NCBI GenBank assembly: GCA_040881985.1
Contig: JBBECE010000014.1
Span: 62,001 to 126,000, forward strand
Origin: JBBECE01 sp040881985
GTDB taxonomy: Bacteria > Pseudomonadota > Alphaproteobacteria > Rhizobiales > Devosiaceae
Length of the DNA: 64,000 nucleotides
Reading direction: 5' to 3'
Program-made: the position numbers and the translations under genes
Shown here: one piece after another, positions 25,741-33,784 of the stretch
How positions within the stretch are numbered: the stretch's first letter is position 1
Layout of the letters: each line of letters begins with the position of its first letter
Notes under the pieces: generated by a model
The model's input: only the letters and a program-made list of their open reading frames with translations
Told to the model about the DNA's origin: nothing
Databases searched by the model: none

Positions 25741-28242
25741 CTACTCGTCCCCCGGCTCCAACACATCCAGTTCCATCTCCCGCAGGCGTTTTACCTCATC
25801 CCGCAGCCGCGCGGCCTCCTCGAATTCCAGATTCACCGCCGCCTCGCGCATCTGGGCTTCGAGCGCCTTGATGGTGGCGGCGAGGTTGTCCCCGATATGC
25901 AGGCCCGTCAGCCCGCCGACGCCCCCGAGCCCGGTGCCGCGGCCGCGCCCGGTCCTGACCGTCACCCGGTCGCCCTCATAGACCGAATCGAGGATGTTCT
26001 TGATGTTCGACTTGACGGTCTCGGGGGTGATCGAGTGGGCGCGGTTCCAGGCGAGCTGCTTGTCGCGGCGGCGGCCCGTCTCGGCGAGCGCCCGCTCGAT
26101 CGAGCCGGTGACATGGTCGGCGTAAAGGATCACCCGCCCCTCGACGTTGCGGGCGGCGCGGCCGATCGTCTGGATCAGCGAGGTCTCGGAGCGCAAAAAC
26201 CCCTCCTTGTCGGCGTCGAGAATGGCGACCAGCGCGCATTCGGGAATGTCGAGCCCCTCGCGCAGGAGATTGATCCCGACCAGCACGTCGAAGGCCCCTA
26301 ACCGCAAATCGCGGATGATCTCGATGCGCTCGATGGTGTCGACGTCCGAATGCATGTAGCGGACGCGAATCCCCTGCTCGTGGAGATATTCGGTCAGGTC
26401 CTCGGCCATCTTCTTGGTCAGCGTGGTGATCAGCGTGCGGAAGCCGGCGCGGGCGACCTGGCGCACCTCGTCCATCACGTCGTCGACTTGATTGATCGCG
26501 GGGCGGATCTCGACCGGCGGATCGATGAGGCCGGTCGGGCGGATGACCTGCTCGGCGAAGGCGCCTCCCGTCTGGCCGAGCTCCCAATCGCCGGGGGTGG
26601 CCGAGGTATAGATCGTCTGCGGGCGCATGGCGTTCCATTCCTCGAAGCGGAGCGGCCTATTGTCCATGCAGGAGGGCAGGCGAAAGCCGTATTCGGCGAG
26701 CGTCGCCTTGCGGCGAAAATCGCCGCGATACATCGCCCCGAGCTGGGGGACGGCGACGTGGGATTCATCGACAAAGACCAGCGCGTTATCCGGGAGGTAT
26801 TCGAAAAGCGTCGGGGGCGGCTCGCCGGGCTTGCGGCCGGTGAGGTAGCGCGAATAATTCTCGATGCCGGCGCAGCTGCCGGTCGCCTCGATCATTTCGA
26901 GATCGAAAAAGGTGCGCTGCTCGAGCCGCTGCGCCTCGAGGAACCTTCCCATGCCGTTCAATTCCTGGAGGCGCGCGGCGAGCTCGACTTTGATCTGCTT
27001 GGTCGCCTGGTTCAGCGTCGGGCGCGGGGTGACGTAATGCGAATTGGCGTAGATGCGGATGGATTTGAGTTTTCCGGCTTTCTGACCGGTCAGCGGATCG
27101 AACTCGACGATCTCCTCGATCTCGTTGCCGAAAAGGGTGATCCGCCAGGCGGCTGAGTCGTAATGGGCGGGGAAGATTTCGATGGTGTCGCCGCGCACCC
27201 GGAAGGCGCCGCGGAAAAACGCCGCCTCGTTGCGCTTGTAGTGCAACGCCACCAGCGATTGCAGCAGCTCGCGCTGGTCGATTTTTTGGCCGGTCGCGAG
27301 ATCGACGATCATCGCTGTGTAGCCCTCGACCGAGCCGATGCCGTAAATGCAGGAGACCGAGGCGACGATGATGACGTCGTCGCGCTCGAGCAGCGCCCGG
27401 GTCGCCGAGTGGCGCATCCGGTCGATCTGCTCGTTGATCGTCGATTCCTTCTCGATGTAGGTGTCGGTGCGCGGAACGTACGCCTCCGGCTGGTAATAGT
27501 CGTAGTAGGAGACGAAATATTCGACGGCGTTGCCGGGGAAGAAGCTCTTGAACTCGCCGTAAAGCTGGGCGGCGAGGGTCTTGTTGGGGGCGAGGACGAG
27601 CGCCGGGCGCTGGGTCACCTCGATAATATGGGCGACGGTGAAGGTTTTCCCCGAGCCGGTGACGCCGAGCAGCACCTGGTCGGTCTCCCCTGAGGTGATC
27701 CCCGCGACGAGCTCCTCGATGGCCGCGGGCTGGTCGCCAGCGGGCTGGAAGTCGGAAACCAGCTTGAACGGAATGCCGCCCTCGGTCTTTTCCGGCCGGG
27801 CCGGGCGATGCGGCACGAAGGGCGTGCCTTCGACCTCGGCGCGGCCGTGCTCGATCAGGTTTTCCAGCGCCCGGACCGAAGCGGAAACGCCCGGCGAGAC
27901 GGTGATTTGGGTTGGCGTCACGAACCCCGATTGCTGCGGCTCGGCAAAGCCGTCGAGATTGCCGGGGCGCTCGACCGCATTGGCTTTCGACCTGGGGGCC
28001 TTGGCGGACATACCGGTGATAAGCGAGCGGCCGGATTTTTTCGCCTTTTGCTCGGGCGCCGCCTGCGCCGCGTCTTTGGCGGCCTGGCGATCCAACGCGC
28101 GGGCATGGCGCAGCCGGTGCTGGGGCAGGGGGCGCGAGGCCTCGATGTCCTCGGCCTTCTCGATCTCGACGATGAACTCGTCGATCGAGAAGTCGGGCGG
28201 CGGTGGATTGCCGGACGCGGCGGATTTCTTCTTCGAGGACAT
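25741..28242 (-). CDS. uvrB: Excinuclease ABC subunit B
   Basis: This 833-residue helicase-like subunit of nucleotide excision repair loads onto damage with UvrA and recruits UvrC. Walker A is LLGVTGSGKTFT, then YFVSYYDYYQPEAYVPRTDT (beta-hairpin region), VFVDESHVAVPQ, and GINLLREGLDIPE. The C-terminal UVR motif is LEFEEAARLRDEVKRLRE. The core begins near residue 155 (FKLVSDFQPAGDQP), so there is a long charged N-terminal extension common in rhizobial UvrB. The ATG at 28242 is preceded by sequence also found in the duplicate copy at 29653. The first 45 codons are duplicated there. Confidence 0.96.
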   Translation of the reverse strand: MSSKKKSAASGNPPPPDFSIDEFIVEIEKAEDIEASRPLPQHRLRHARALDRQAAKDAAQAAPEQKAKKSGRSLITGMSAKAPRSKANAVERPGNLDGFAEPQQSGFVTPTQITVSPGVSASVRALENLIEHGRAEVEGTPFVPHRPARPEKTEGGIPFKLVSDFQPAGDQPAAIEELVAGITSGETDQVLLGVTGSGKTFTVAHIIEVTQRPALVLAPNKTLAAQLYGEFKSFFPGNAVEYFVSYYDYYQPEAYVPRTDTYIEKESTINEQIDRMRHSATRALLERDDVIIVASVSCIYGIGSVEGYTAMIVDLATGQKIDQRELLQSLVALHYKRNEAAFFRGAFRVRGDTIEIFPAHYDSAAWRITLFGNEIEEIVEFDPLTGQKAGKLKSIRIYANSHYVTPRPTLNQATKQIKVELAARLQELNGMGRFLEAQRLEQRTFFDLEMIEATGSCAGIENYSRYLTGRKPGEPPPTLFEYLPDNALVFVDESHVAVPQLGAMYRGDFRRKATLAEYGFRLPSCMDNRPLRFEEWNAMRPQTIYTSATPGDWELGQTGGAFAEQVIRPTGLIDPPVEIRPAINQVDDVMDEVRQVARAGFRTLITTLTKKMAEDLTEYLHEQGIRVRYMHSDVDTIERIEIIRDLRLGAFDVLVGINLLREGLDIPECALVAILDADKEGFLRSETSLIQTIGRAARNVEGRVILYADHVTGSIERALAETGRRRDKQLAWNRAHSITPETVKSNIKNILDSVYEGDRVTVRTGRGRGTGLGGVGGLTGLHIGDNLAATIKALEAQMREAAVNLEFEEAARLRDEVKRLREMELDVLEPGDE

Positions 28243-28660
28243 GGAAAACCGGGGCTGAACCAGTCGAAGCGGCAGCCTAGCATGCCGGGAACGGAGAGGG
28301 AACGGGGCCAGGCGGGACAAGTCTATTCGCCGATGCCGTAATAGCCGACCGCGTCGCCGATCTGCGTCTCCTCATAAAAGAAATGCGAGAGCAGCACGCG
28401 TTCGAGGGCGCCGTAGACTTCGTTGACCGCGGCAAGACTGTCGGGGCCGGGTTGGCGCGCCAGCGCCTGCAGCTCTTCGGCGCCGACCTCGCCGGCCGCG
28501 GCCCCGGCGATCAGCTCGCGCAGCACCTTCATATTGTCGCGGAAATGTTCGTGGACCCGCGCCAGTTGGCGGCCGGGCAGGCGCTGGGTCTACGTGAGAC
28601 CGGCGAGCCGCGGCGCGCTCGGCCGGGTGGCGTCGTCGAGGAAGGCGATGCCGGAGAGCA
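28108..28660. repeat. Duplicated hemerythrin-uvrB 5' unit, copy A
   Basis: This segment (first 45 codons of uvrB, its leader, and a broken hemerythrin gene) matches 29519-30293 at a fixed offset of 1411 bases up to 28473, with very few differences. The match then resumes at offset 1633, showing a 222-base deletion in this copy. Homology ends near 28660. Confidence 0.9.
28323..28660 (-). pseudogene. Broken hemerythrin-domain gene
   Basis: This is a degenerate copy of the gene at 29734-30321. On the minus strand it reads GIAFLDDATRPSAPRLAGLT and then hits an in-frame TAG where the intact copy has Glu. Farther on, a 222-base (74-codon) in-frame deletion removes the iron-ligand region with HHAIEDQ and EHEIVHE. 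The remaining 69-codon tail from MKVLREL is still open. The sequence upstream of the break (reading PDNVSAPQVRPMLSG) differs from the intact copy and may preserve the original N-terminus with a frameshift. Confidence 0.85.
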
Positions 28661-28906
28661 TGGGGCGGACCTGTGGGGCGGAGACATTGTCGGGAAGCAA
28701 GGCGCGGCAACCTGGTGGAACGGCCCATTCAGAGGATTCCCTGATGGGTCGAAGCAGTTCATGCTCTCGGCATGAGCGCAAGCATCGTCGTTTCCGTTAT
28801 TGCTGAGAATCGCCGCCGCCACCCGCAGGAACCATGCATTGGAGTCGTTCCACTAGGGTGCCGCGGCGAGCCAGTCGCGCGCCGCGGAAACTTCACTTCC
28901 AGGAAA

Positions 28907-29368
28907 TCAGTGAATGGTGATCGTGCCGAACATCCCGGATTCCGTGTGTCCTTCGATCAAACAATTCATCGGCAGGTTTTCGCCGGTCTGGACTGGAACG
29001 ATGAACCATTCGACTTCGTAGCCGCCGCCAATTTCGATTTCGTTTATGTTTCCTCCCTTGATCTCGGCGATCAGCTCACCCGATTCGTCGGTGATCTCCA
29101 CCTTGCGGGTGAAGCTGTGTAACGCCAGCTCGGGCGCTGAGAATTCGTGGACTATCACATCCACGTTCCTCAGGACGATCTTGTAGGCCTTGCCGGTCTC
29201 AAGATCGATATGGTTTGGGCGGAAAAACATCGGCATGTCGGCATCGTCCGACGAGCCCATTTCGATAACGATCTCAATTGGGTCGGCGCGACTGAGATCG
29301 CCTTCCGCCAAGGCGGGGAAAGCGATCGCCAGCGCAGACATTGCAAGCATGAATGGAAGGGTTTTCAT
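28907..29368 (-). CDS. Periplasmic cupredoxin-like protein
   Basis: This 153-residue exported protein has a signal peptide MKTLPFMLAMSALAIAFPALA. The cupredoxin fold is indicated by FRPNHIDLETGKAYKIVLRN, VIVHEFSAPEL (His ligand) and the C-terminal copper loop NCLIEGHTESGMFGTITI with Cys, His and Met. It probably binds one copper ion for electron transfer or copper handling. AAGGAG lies 8 bases before the ATG. The frame is open upstream into a uvrB 5' fragment, but the signal peptide fixes the start. It lies between the two halves of the duplication. Confidence 0.85.
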   Translation of the reverse strand: MKTLPFMLAMSALAIAFPALAEGDLSRADPIEIVIEMGSSDDADMPMFFRPNHIDLETGKAYKIVLRNVDVIVHEFSAPELALHSFTRKVEITDESGELIAEIKGGNINEIEIGGGYEVEWFIVPVQTGENLPMNCLIEGHTESGMFGTITIH

Positions 29369-29518
29369 TTTGGAGTCTCCTTGCCGGAGCCTTGCCTTCA
29401 GAAGTAATTCCAAAGGAGGGCTGGAAAAGGGTCGGCGAGTTATTCTTGTAGCAGCATGCCGCGCGGCGACGTTGATTTGGGTCAATTGGCAACATTCAAT
29501 TGTCCGAAAAGTGCAAAT

Positions 29519-29653
29519 GCGCAGCCGGTGCTGGGGTGGGGGGCGCGAGGCCTCGATGTCCTCGGCCTTCTCGATCTCCACAATGAACTCGTCGATCGAG
29601 AAGTCGGGCGGCGGTGGATTGCCGGACGCGGCGGATTTCTTCTTCGAGGACAT
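29519..29653 (-). pseudogene. uvrB 5' fragment (first 45 codons)
   Basis: This duplicate of the uvrB start (MSSKKKSAASGNPPPPDF to PPPQHRLR) has the same leader sequence. After codon 45 the sequence changes completely, but the reading frame remains open for a further 76 codons and runs in frame into the cupredoxin gene. A hybrid product is possible in principle, but nothing suggests that it is used. Confidence 0.85.
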
Positions 29654-30293
29654 GGAAAACCGGGGCTGAACCAGTCGAAGCGGCAGCCTAGCATGCCGGG
29701 AACGGAGAGGGAACGGGGCCAGGCGGGACAAGTCTATTCGCCGATGCCGTAATAGCCGACCGCGTCGCCGATCTGCGTCTCCTCATAAAAGAAATGCGAG
29801 AGCAGCACGCGTTCGAGGGCGCCGTAGACTTCGTTGACCGCGGCAAGACTGTCGGGGCCGGGTTGGCGCGCCAGCGCCTGCAGCGCGGCCACCAGACGCA
29901 GCAGTAATTCGTGGACGATTTCGTGTTCGGCGACGAGCCGCTCGACCACCAGGCGCAGAGCGACGATCTGCCGGCGAAGCTGCGGGAAAATCGCCTGATC
30001 CTCGATGGCGTGATGCATATTGATGATCTGGCAATGCCGGCCGCAGAGGTTGCCGAAGCGGCGGTAGTTCATCAGCATCGGCACGGCTTCGGCGCGCGCT
30101 CGCAGATCTTCGGCGCCGACCTCGCCGGCCGCGGCCCCGGCGATCAGCTCGCGCAGCACCTTCATATTGTCGCGGAAATGCTCGTGGATCTGCGCCAGCT
30201 GGCGGCCGGGCAGGCGCTGGGTCTCGGTGAGGCCGGCAAGCCGGCGCGCGCTCGGCCGGGTGGCGTCGTCGAGGAAGGCGATGCCGGAGAGCA
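29519..30293. repeat. Duplicated hemerythrin-uvrB 5' unit, copy B
   Basis: This is the counterpart of 28108-28660. It keeps the full hemerythrin coding region but only a 45-codon piece of uvrB. At its high-coordinate end the match stops at GCTCTCCGG, within the hemerythrin N-terminus, and the sequence continues straight into the HNH gene. Confidence 0.9.
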
Positions 30294-30321
30294 CATTGAC
30301 CAAAAGGTCGTGTTCAATCAC
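29734..30321 (-). CDS. Hemerythrin (HHE cation-binding) domain protein
   Basis: This 195-residue four-helix-bundle protein is predicted to bind a di-iron site. Ligand helices: AQIHEHFRDNMKVLREL, NMHHAIEDQAIFPQL, LVAEHEIVHELLLRL and LLSHFFYEETQIGDAV. Such proteins sense or store oxygen or NO, or protect iron-sulfur clusters; the exact role is unknown. The GTG start at 30321 overlaps the end of the HNH gene by 8 bases. The first ten residues appear to come from a recombination junction, since homology to copy A starts at LSGIAFLDD. Confidence 0.85.
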   Translation of the reverse strand: MIEHDLLVNVLSGIAFLDDATRPSARRLAGLTETQRLPGRQLAQIHEHFRDNMKVLRELIAGAAAGEVGAEDLRARAEAVPMLMNYRRFGNLCGRHCQIINMHHAIEDQAIFPQLRRQIVALRLVVERLVAEHEIVHELLLRLVAALQALARQPGPDSLAAVNEVYGALERVLLSHFFYEETQIGDAVGYYGIGE

Positions 30322-31201
30322 CTTTATATCGGTGCTCTCGATGGTGTCGCAGGAATTCGGGATGCGGTGCGAAGTTGGCGTTTTTTGGCGGTAGAAGGTA
30401 TTCGGACCTACTGAGTAACAGCCTAATCTCGTCGGGAATTAGCTTCTCAGCACGCAGGATTTTGAGATCGTCCGCCACGGAAACGAGGCCACGGTCAAAC
30501 ATCCAGTGAATCGTGCCCGACAGTGCTATCCCGTTGCGCACCCAATCAGGACCATTGTCCTCGACAGATTGTATGTGCGCTGCCTGGACTTCCGGGCGCC
30601 CGCCGCCATTGATGATGCGGAGCCCAGAAATTGCGCAGGTTTCATTGTAGGCTTCGCGAATTTGCCGCTTGAACGCGGCGTCGCGAAGTTTTCGAGTGAC
30701 GGTAACGAGCGAGCGCCCAAACGTAGTTTGCGGCTGATCTGAGAAGCCTCCGGTCTCGGTGAACCGCGCGGCTTCGTCAAGCCAAGCATCATTCGTTGAA
30801 GTCATTCCGGCACTCACGATAGCATTGAACTCATCGCGAGAAATTGGTCGCACCGCCCGCTGGCGAAGACCCTGGTTCACAGAACCATCCGGCATTCGCA
30901 GGGCATGTTCGAAAATGCCTCCGGCACCTTCATAGCGAACTACTGACAGGAAGGGGACGTAGCTCGCTGGATCGATGCGCGCGTAGAAAAGCTTGCTCGA
31001 GCTCGGATCAGGGTCGATGCGGGTGACCTGCGCAATAGCCACATACCCGTGGGCGCCATCCCGCTTAGGCTCAAAGTAGACGATGTGGTCGCCGACGGTT
31101 TGTTCCGCGACGCGCAGATAGATGTGAGGAAAATGATAACGCTCGGTAGGATTGTCGTCGTACTTCGACGAGGGCTTGTGCAGAAAAACCGCGTTGGCCA
31201 A
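30314..31201 (-). CDS. HNH endonuclease with N-terminal PUA/EVE-like region
   Basis: This 295-residue protein has an HNH_2-type nuclease domain in its C-terminal half: CAISGLRI, VQAAHIQS, VRNGIALSGTIHWMFDRGLVSV. The N-terminal part (IVYFEPKRDGAHGYVAIAQV, then LFYARIDPASYVPF) has the pattern of small PUA/EVE-like readers joined to nucleases in modification-dependent restriction enzymes; that link is inference. Composition is more AT-rich than the flanks, suggesting transfer. It overlaps the hemerythrin start, at the edge of the duplication. Confidence 0.78.
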   Translation of the reverse strand: MANAVFLHKPSSKYDDNPTERYHFPHIYLRVAEQTVGDHIVYFEPKRDGAHGYVAIAQVTRIDPDPSSSKLFYARIDPASYVPFLSVVRYEGAGGIFEHALRMPDGSVNQGLRQRAVRPISRDEFNAIVSAGMTSTNDAWLDEAARFTETGGFSDQPQTTFGRSLVTVTRKLRDAAFKRQIREAYNETCAISGLRIINGGGRPEVQAAHIQSVEDNGPDWVRNGIALSGTIHWMFDRGLVSVADDLKILRAEKLIPDEIRLLLSRSEYLLPPKNANFAPHPEFLRHHREHRYKGD

Positions 31202-31325
31202 AAACGGAGGACTCCAGTCTTAACCTCAGTCTCCCGAGGCAGCAGGGTTCGGTCAAGTAGCCGTTACCACCCGAGATTCTTTGCGCAACGCTTTTACCCT
31301 CGAATGCAGCTCCCCTGCGTTCGTC

Positions 31326-31458
31326 GCTTAAACCGCGCCACCGGCGCGGCTTGCCGCTAAGCGTCTCCCGCCCCTCGGCATAGCCTCGGGGCGTTCGCTT
31401 GCCCTCAAGCGAAGCTCTCGGGCGTTCGGCGCCTTCCAAAGCTCCACTGGAGCTTTGG
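31326..31458. repeat. Cluster of palindromes downstream of clpS
   Basis: Several stems lie in a row: CGCTTA/TAAGCG (31326-31364) enclosing CCGCGCC/GGCGCGG (31334-31350), TTCGCTT/AAGCGAA (31394-31413), and CCAAAGCTCC/GGAGCTTTGG (31436-31458). The last stem is 22 bases past the clpS stop and may end its transcript. The whole 278-base gap between HNH and clpS shows no convincing gene and looks like a stacked palindromic repeat element. Confidence 0.55.
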
Positions 31459-31479
31459 ATCGCTAGCGCGACCGGTGCC

Positions 31480-31785
31480 TCACTCCTCCGGCTCGGTCGT
31501 GAATGTCAGCGGAAAGCCCGCCTCGCGCCCGGCGTCGGTGGCTTCGGTCGCCTTTTGCTCGGCCACCTCCTGGGTATAGACCGCGACGACGCAGCTGCCC
31601 TTCTGGTGAGCGGTGATCATGATCTTGTAAGCCTCGTCCTCGGAAGTGCGGAACACCGCCTTCAGCACCCGCACGACGAAGTCGCGCGGGGTGAAATCGT
31701 CGTTGAGGAGGATCACCTTGTGCAGCCGCGGCCGCTCGGTCTTGAGGCGCAGCTTCGGGCGCGGCTTGGTGGAAATATCGCTCAT
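31480..31785 (-). CDS. clpS: ATP-dependent Clp protease adaptor ClpS
   Basis: This 101-residue adaptor delivers N-degron substrates to ClpAP. The core is HKVILLNDDFTPRDFVVRVLK, followed by AYKIMITAHQKGSCVVAVYTQEVAE. The Asn-Asp pair and the hydrophobic pocket residues are present. The ATG at 31785 gives the usual length. clpA is not adjacent. Confidence 0.95.
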   Translation of the reverse strand: MSDISTKPRPKLRLKTERPRLHKVILLNDDFTPRDFVVRVLKAVFRTSEDEAYKIMITAHQKGSCVVAVYTQEVAEQKATEATDAGREAGFPLTFTTEPEE

Positions 31786-31842
31786 GGCGCGAACCTTGCC
31801 GGCCAGTCTAGTCCCTGGGACCGGTCGCTGCACCTGAAACGA

Positions 31843-31872
31843 ACCGGGCGCCCCTTTTTTGGGGCGCCCGGT
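31843..31872 (-). terminator. Perfect 12-bp hairpin
   Basis: ACCGGGCGCCCC and its exact complement enclose a loop of six T (A on the minus strand). It lies 25 bases past the end of the SH3-domain gene at 31898 and before clpS, so it probably ends that transcript. There is no trailing T-run, so stem strength would have to suffice. Confidence 0.55.
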
Positions 31873-31897
31873 CGATGTTCGAGGCTCGCGCCCCCTA

Positions 31898-32878
31898 TCA
31901 GGGGATGACGCGATGCGAAGGCCCGTTGGCGTTTTCGACCTGGACGGCGGTGCGGCGCGCACCCGAGGTGCAAACGTCGTCGCCCGGGAGGGCCTCGCGC
32001 CACACATAGCCCGGCAGGCAGGTGTGCGGGCCGTAGGGCCCGGGCGTCCACAGCGCCGGGGCGATGGCGTTCTCGTTGGCGGCGAGGTTGCGCTCGGCGC
32101 CGGTCACGCACACATGGTCGCCCGGCCTTGCGTCACGCCAGACGTAGCCTTGCTGGCAGGTGTCCGGCCCATAGGGCAGGGTGCCGCCCGGCAGGGGTCC
32201 GGCATAGACCGCGTAGGACGAGACCTCGTTGTTGAGGCCGCCCGGCAGCGAGTTAACGTCACCGGTATATTGCGCGCACACCCCGGTGAAGCCCGCATGC
32301 TGGCACACCAGCACCTTGGTGCCGCCGGTCAGGACTTCCAGCGAAGAGATGCGGTCGTTCCACGTCCCGCCCAGCGCCGAGCGGGTGGTGCCGAGCGACT
32401 CGCAGATGTCGTCTCCGCCATAGCCGTTGTTCGCATAGAAGCACGCGTCACCCGAGGGCGAAGGCGGGGGCGGGGGCGGGGGCGCGGGAGGCGCCGTGCC
32501 GCTGACGCCGCCGGAGCCGATGCAAATCTGGCCGCCGCCGGGGCCGGTGAAGCAGAAGTTGACTGGCGTGCCGCCGCCCGAGCCGCCGCCGCCGCCACCA
32601 CCACCGCCACCGGGCAGGGCCGTCAGATAGGAACAGCTGACCCAGGCGGTCGGGAAGCCCGAGCGATTCTGCTGACACCAGGAACCGGTGGTCGAAATCA
32701 CTTCGACGGTCGTGTCAGGGGGAAGAACATAAAGCACCCCGCAACTGGTCGATCCGCAGGAGCGGGCGTTGACATAGGCGGTCGATATGGCGTTGTCGGC
32801 CGCCAAGGCGGCTCCCGCCAACCCAAACAGGCTGCCGGCGGCAAGTAGCGCCGAGGCGACCCACAGACGAATGTTCAT
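31898..32878 (-). CDS. Secreted SH3 / crystallin-like multidomain protein (paralog a)
   Basis: This 326-residue exported protein has a signal peptide (about 1-26) and an SH3-type domain with four Cys (YVNARSCGSTSCGVLYVLPP to WVSCSYL). A poly-Gly linker and the short motif NFCFTGPGGGQICIG follow, then a Pro-rich linker and a beta-gamma-crystallin/I36-inhibitor-like domain (ACFYANNGYGGDDICES, WNDRISSLEV). At the C-terminus are two repeats of the form PYGPxTCxxGYVWRxAxPGD, a motif also known from actinobacterial secreted proteins. It is probably a cell-surface or periplasmic binding protein; no enzyme motif is visible. The N-terminal half is almost identical to that of paralog b. Confidence 0.75.
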   Translation of the reverse strand: MNIRLWVASALLAAGSLFGLAGAALAADNAISTAYVNARSCGSTSCGVLYVLPPDTTVEVISTTGSWCQQNRSGFPTAWVSCSYLTALPGGGGGGGGGGSGGGTPVNFCFTGPGGGQICIGSGGVSGTAPPAPPPPPPPSPSGDACFYANNGYGGDDICESLGTTRSALGGTWNDRISSLEVLTGGTKVLVCQHAGFTGVCAQYTGDVNSLPGGLNNEVSSYAVYAGPLPGGTLPYGPDTCQQGYVWRDARPGDHVCVTGAERNLAANENAIAPALWTPGPYGPHTCLPGYVWREALPGDDVCTSGARRTAVQVENANGPSHRVIP

Positions 32879-33099
32879 GACAAAATCTCCCTCGATTGCG
32901 GCTCAACTGACAACCGCTCGCGGCCGGCCCTTCAGAGCCCAGCGGCCATCGAACGCGATCCCAATTCCCCCCGTCTCGTACTGGCTGCCGTCCCTGTGTC
33001 GGGCCGCCAATCGACGCATACTAATACGCTTCGGGGCGCGCGGATATGGGGGCTGCGTGTTCGGGACGATCTATTCACCGGCAGGCGAGCGCCGGGGCG

Positions 33100-33756
33100 T
33101 CAGAAGTGCCAGGTCAGGCCGACCGAGGCGGTGACGGCGGTGAGGTAATATTCGACGTTTTCTTCCTGGGTTGCGCCAAGTTGCACTTCCTGCGTTCCGA
33201 AATTGTAGAAGCGCAGATCCTTGCGGATTGAGACCGTGTCGGAGAGCGCATATTCGGCCCCCGCGCCGACGACAAAGCCGAAATGGGTCACGTCCTGATA
33301 TTCCGGCAGGGCGCATTCTCCATCACAGTAAGATGACCAGAACTCGCCGTTGGCGAAGGCGATGCCTGCGGTGCCGAAAAACAGCCAATTGCCGGCGGTG
33401 ACGCCAATGCGTTTGCGAATCGAACCGAAGGAATCGACCGAACTGCCATACTCGTAGAAATCTGCCTCAGCCATGCCTTGGGTCTCGCCGGAAGCGCTGG
33501 CGACGTTGAAATCGGCCTCGACGCCGAAGACGATCGAATTGTGCTGGGCGTTGAAACCCGCAAAGACGCCGCCGAACGGTCCGACAATCGGCCAAATGCC
33601 GATCAGTTCCTCATATTCCTCGATCCAGCCGGTGCCGTTGAAGAGGCCGCCCTGCACCCCGGCGTAAAAGCCCGACCAGTCGAAAGCCTGGGCCCCGGCG
33701 GTGCCAAGCCCCAGCCAAGCCGCTGCCGCGGCGGCGAGTATGCCTGGTTTCAACAT
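33100..33756 (-). CDS. Outer-membrane beta-barrel protein, Omp25-like (tandem copy 1)
   Basis: This 218-residue porin-like barrel has a signal peptide (MLKPGILAAAAAAWLGLG, cleavage after AQA). FDWSGFYAGVQGGL, GVFAGFNAQHNSIVFGVEAD, GFVVGAGAEYALSDTVSIRKD and a final WHF are typical of the Omp25/Opa-like small barrels of rhizobia and Brucella; the terminal Phe is the BAM recognition signal. It differs from copy 2 only in the signal peptide start and the last 35 residues. It is 28 bases downstream of copy 2. Confidence 0.85.
   Translation of the reverse strand: MLKPGILAAAAAAWLGLGTAGAQAFDWSGFYAGVQGGLFNGTGWIEEYEELIGIWPIVGPFGGVFAGFNAQHNSIVFGVEADFNVASASGETQGMAEADFYEYGSSVDSFGSIRKRIGVTAGNWLFFGTAGIAFANGEFWSSYCDGECALPEYQDVTHFGFVVGAGAEYALSDTVSIRKDLRFYNFGTQEVQLGATQEENVEYYLTAVTASVGLTWHF
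33197..33733. repeat. 537-bp near-identical repeat in OMP copy 1
   Basis: It matches 33882-34418 at offset 685 with a single visible mismatch (33714). Identity covers synonymous sites, so the two genes were duplicated or converted very recently. Confidence 0.92.
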
Positions 33757-33784
33757 GGTGCGACGCCTCCCAATTCCGCTCGCC

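Noticed and set aside
31071..31439. Minus-strand 122-codon ORF across the palindromic region before clpS
   Set aside because: It is Arg/Gly-rich, follows the inverted repeats and overlaps the HNH gene; composition and lack of a ribosome site argue against coding.
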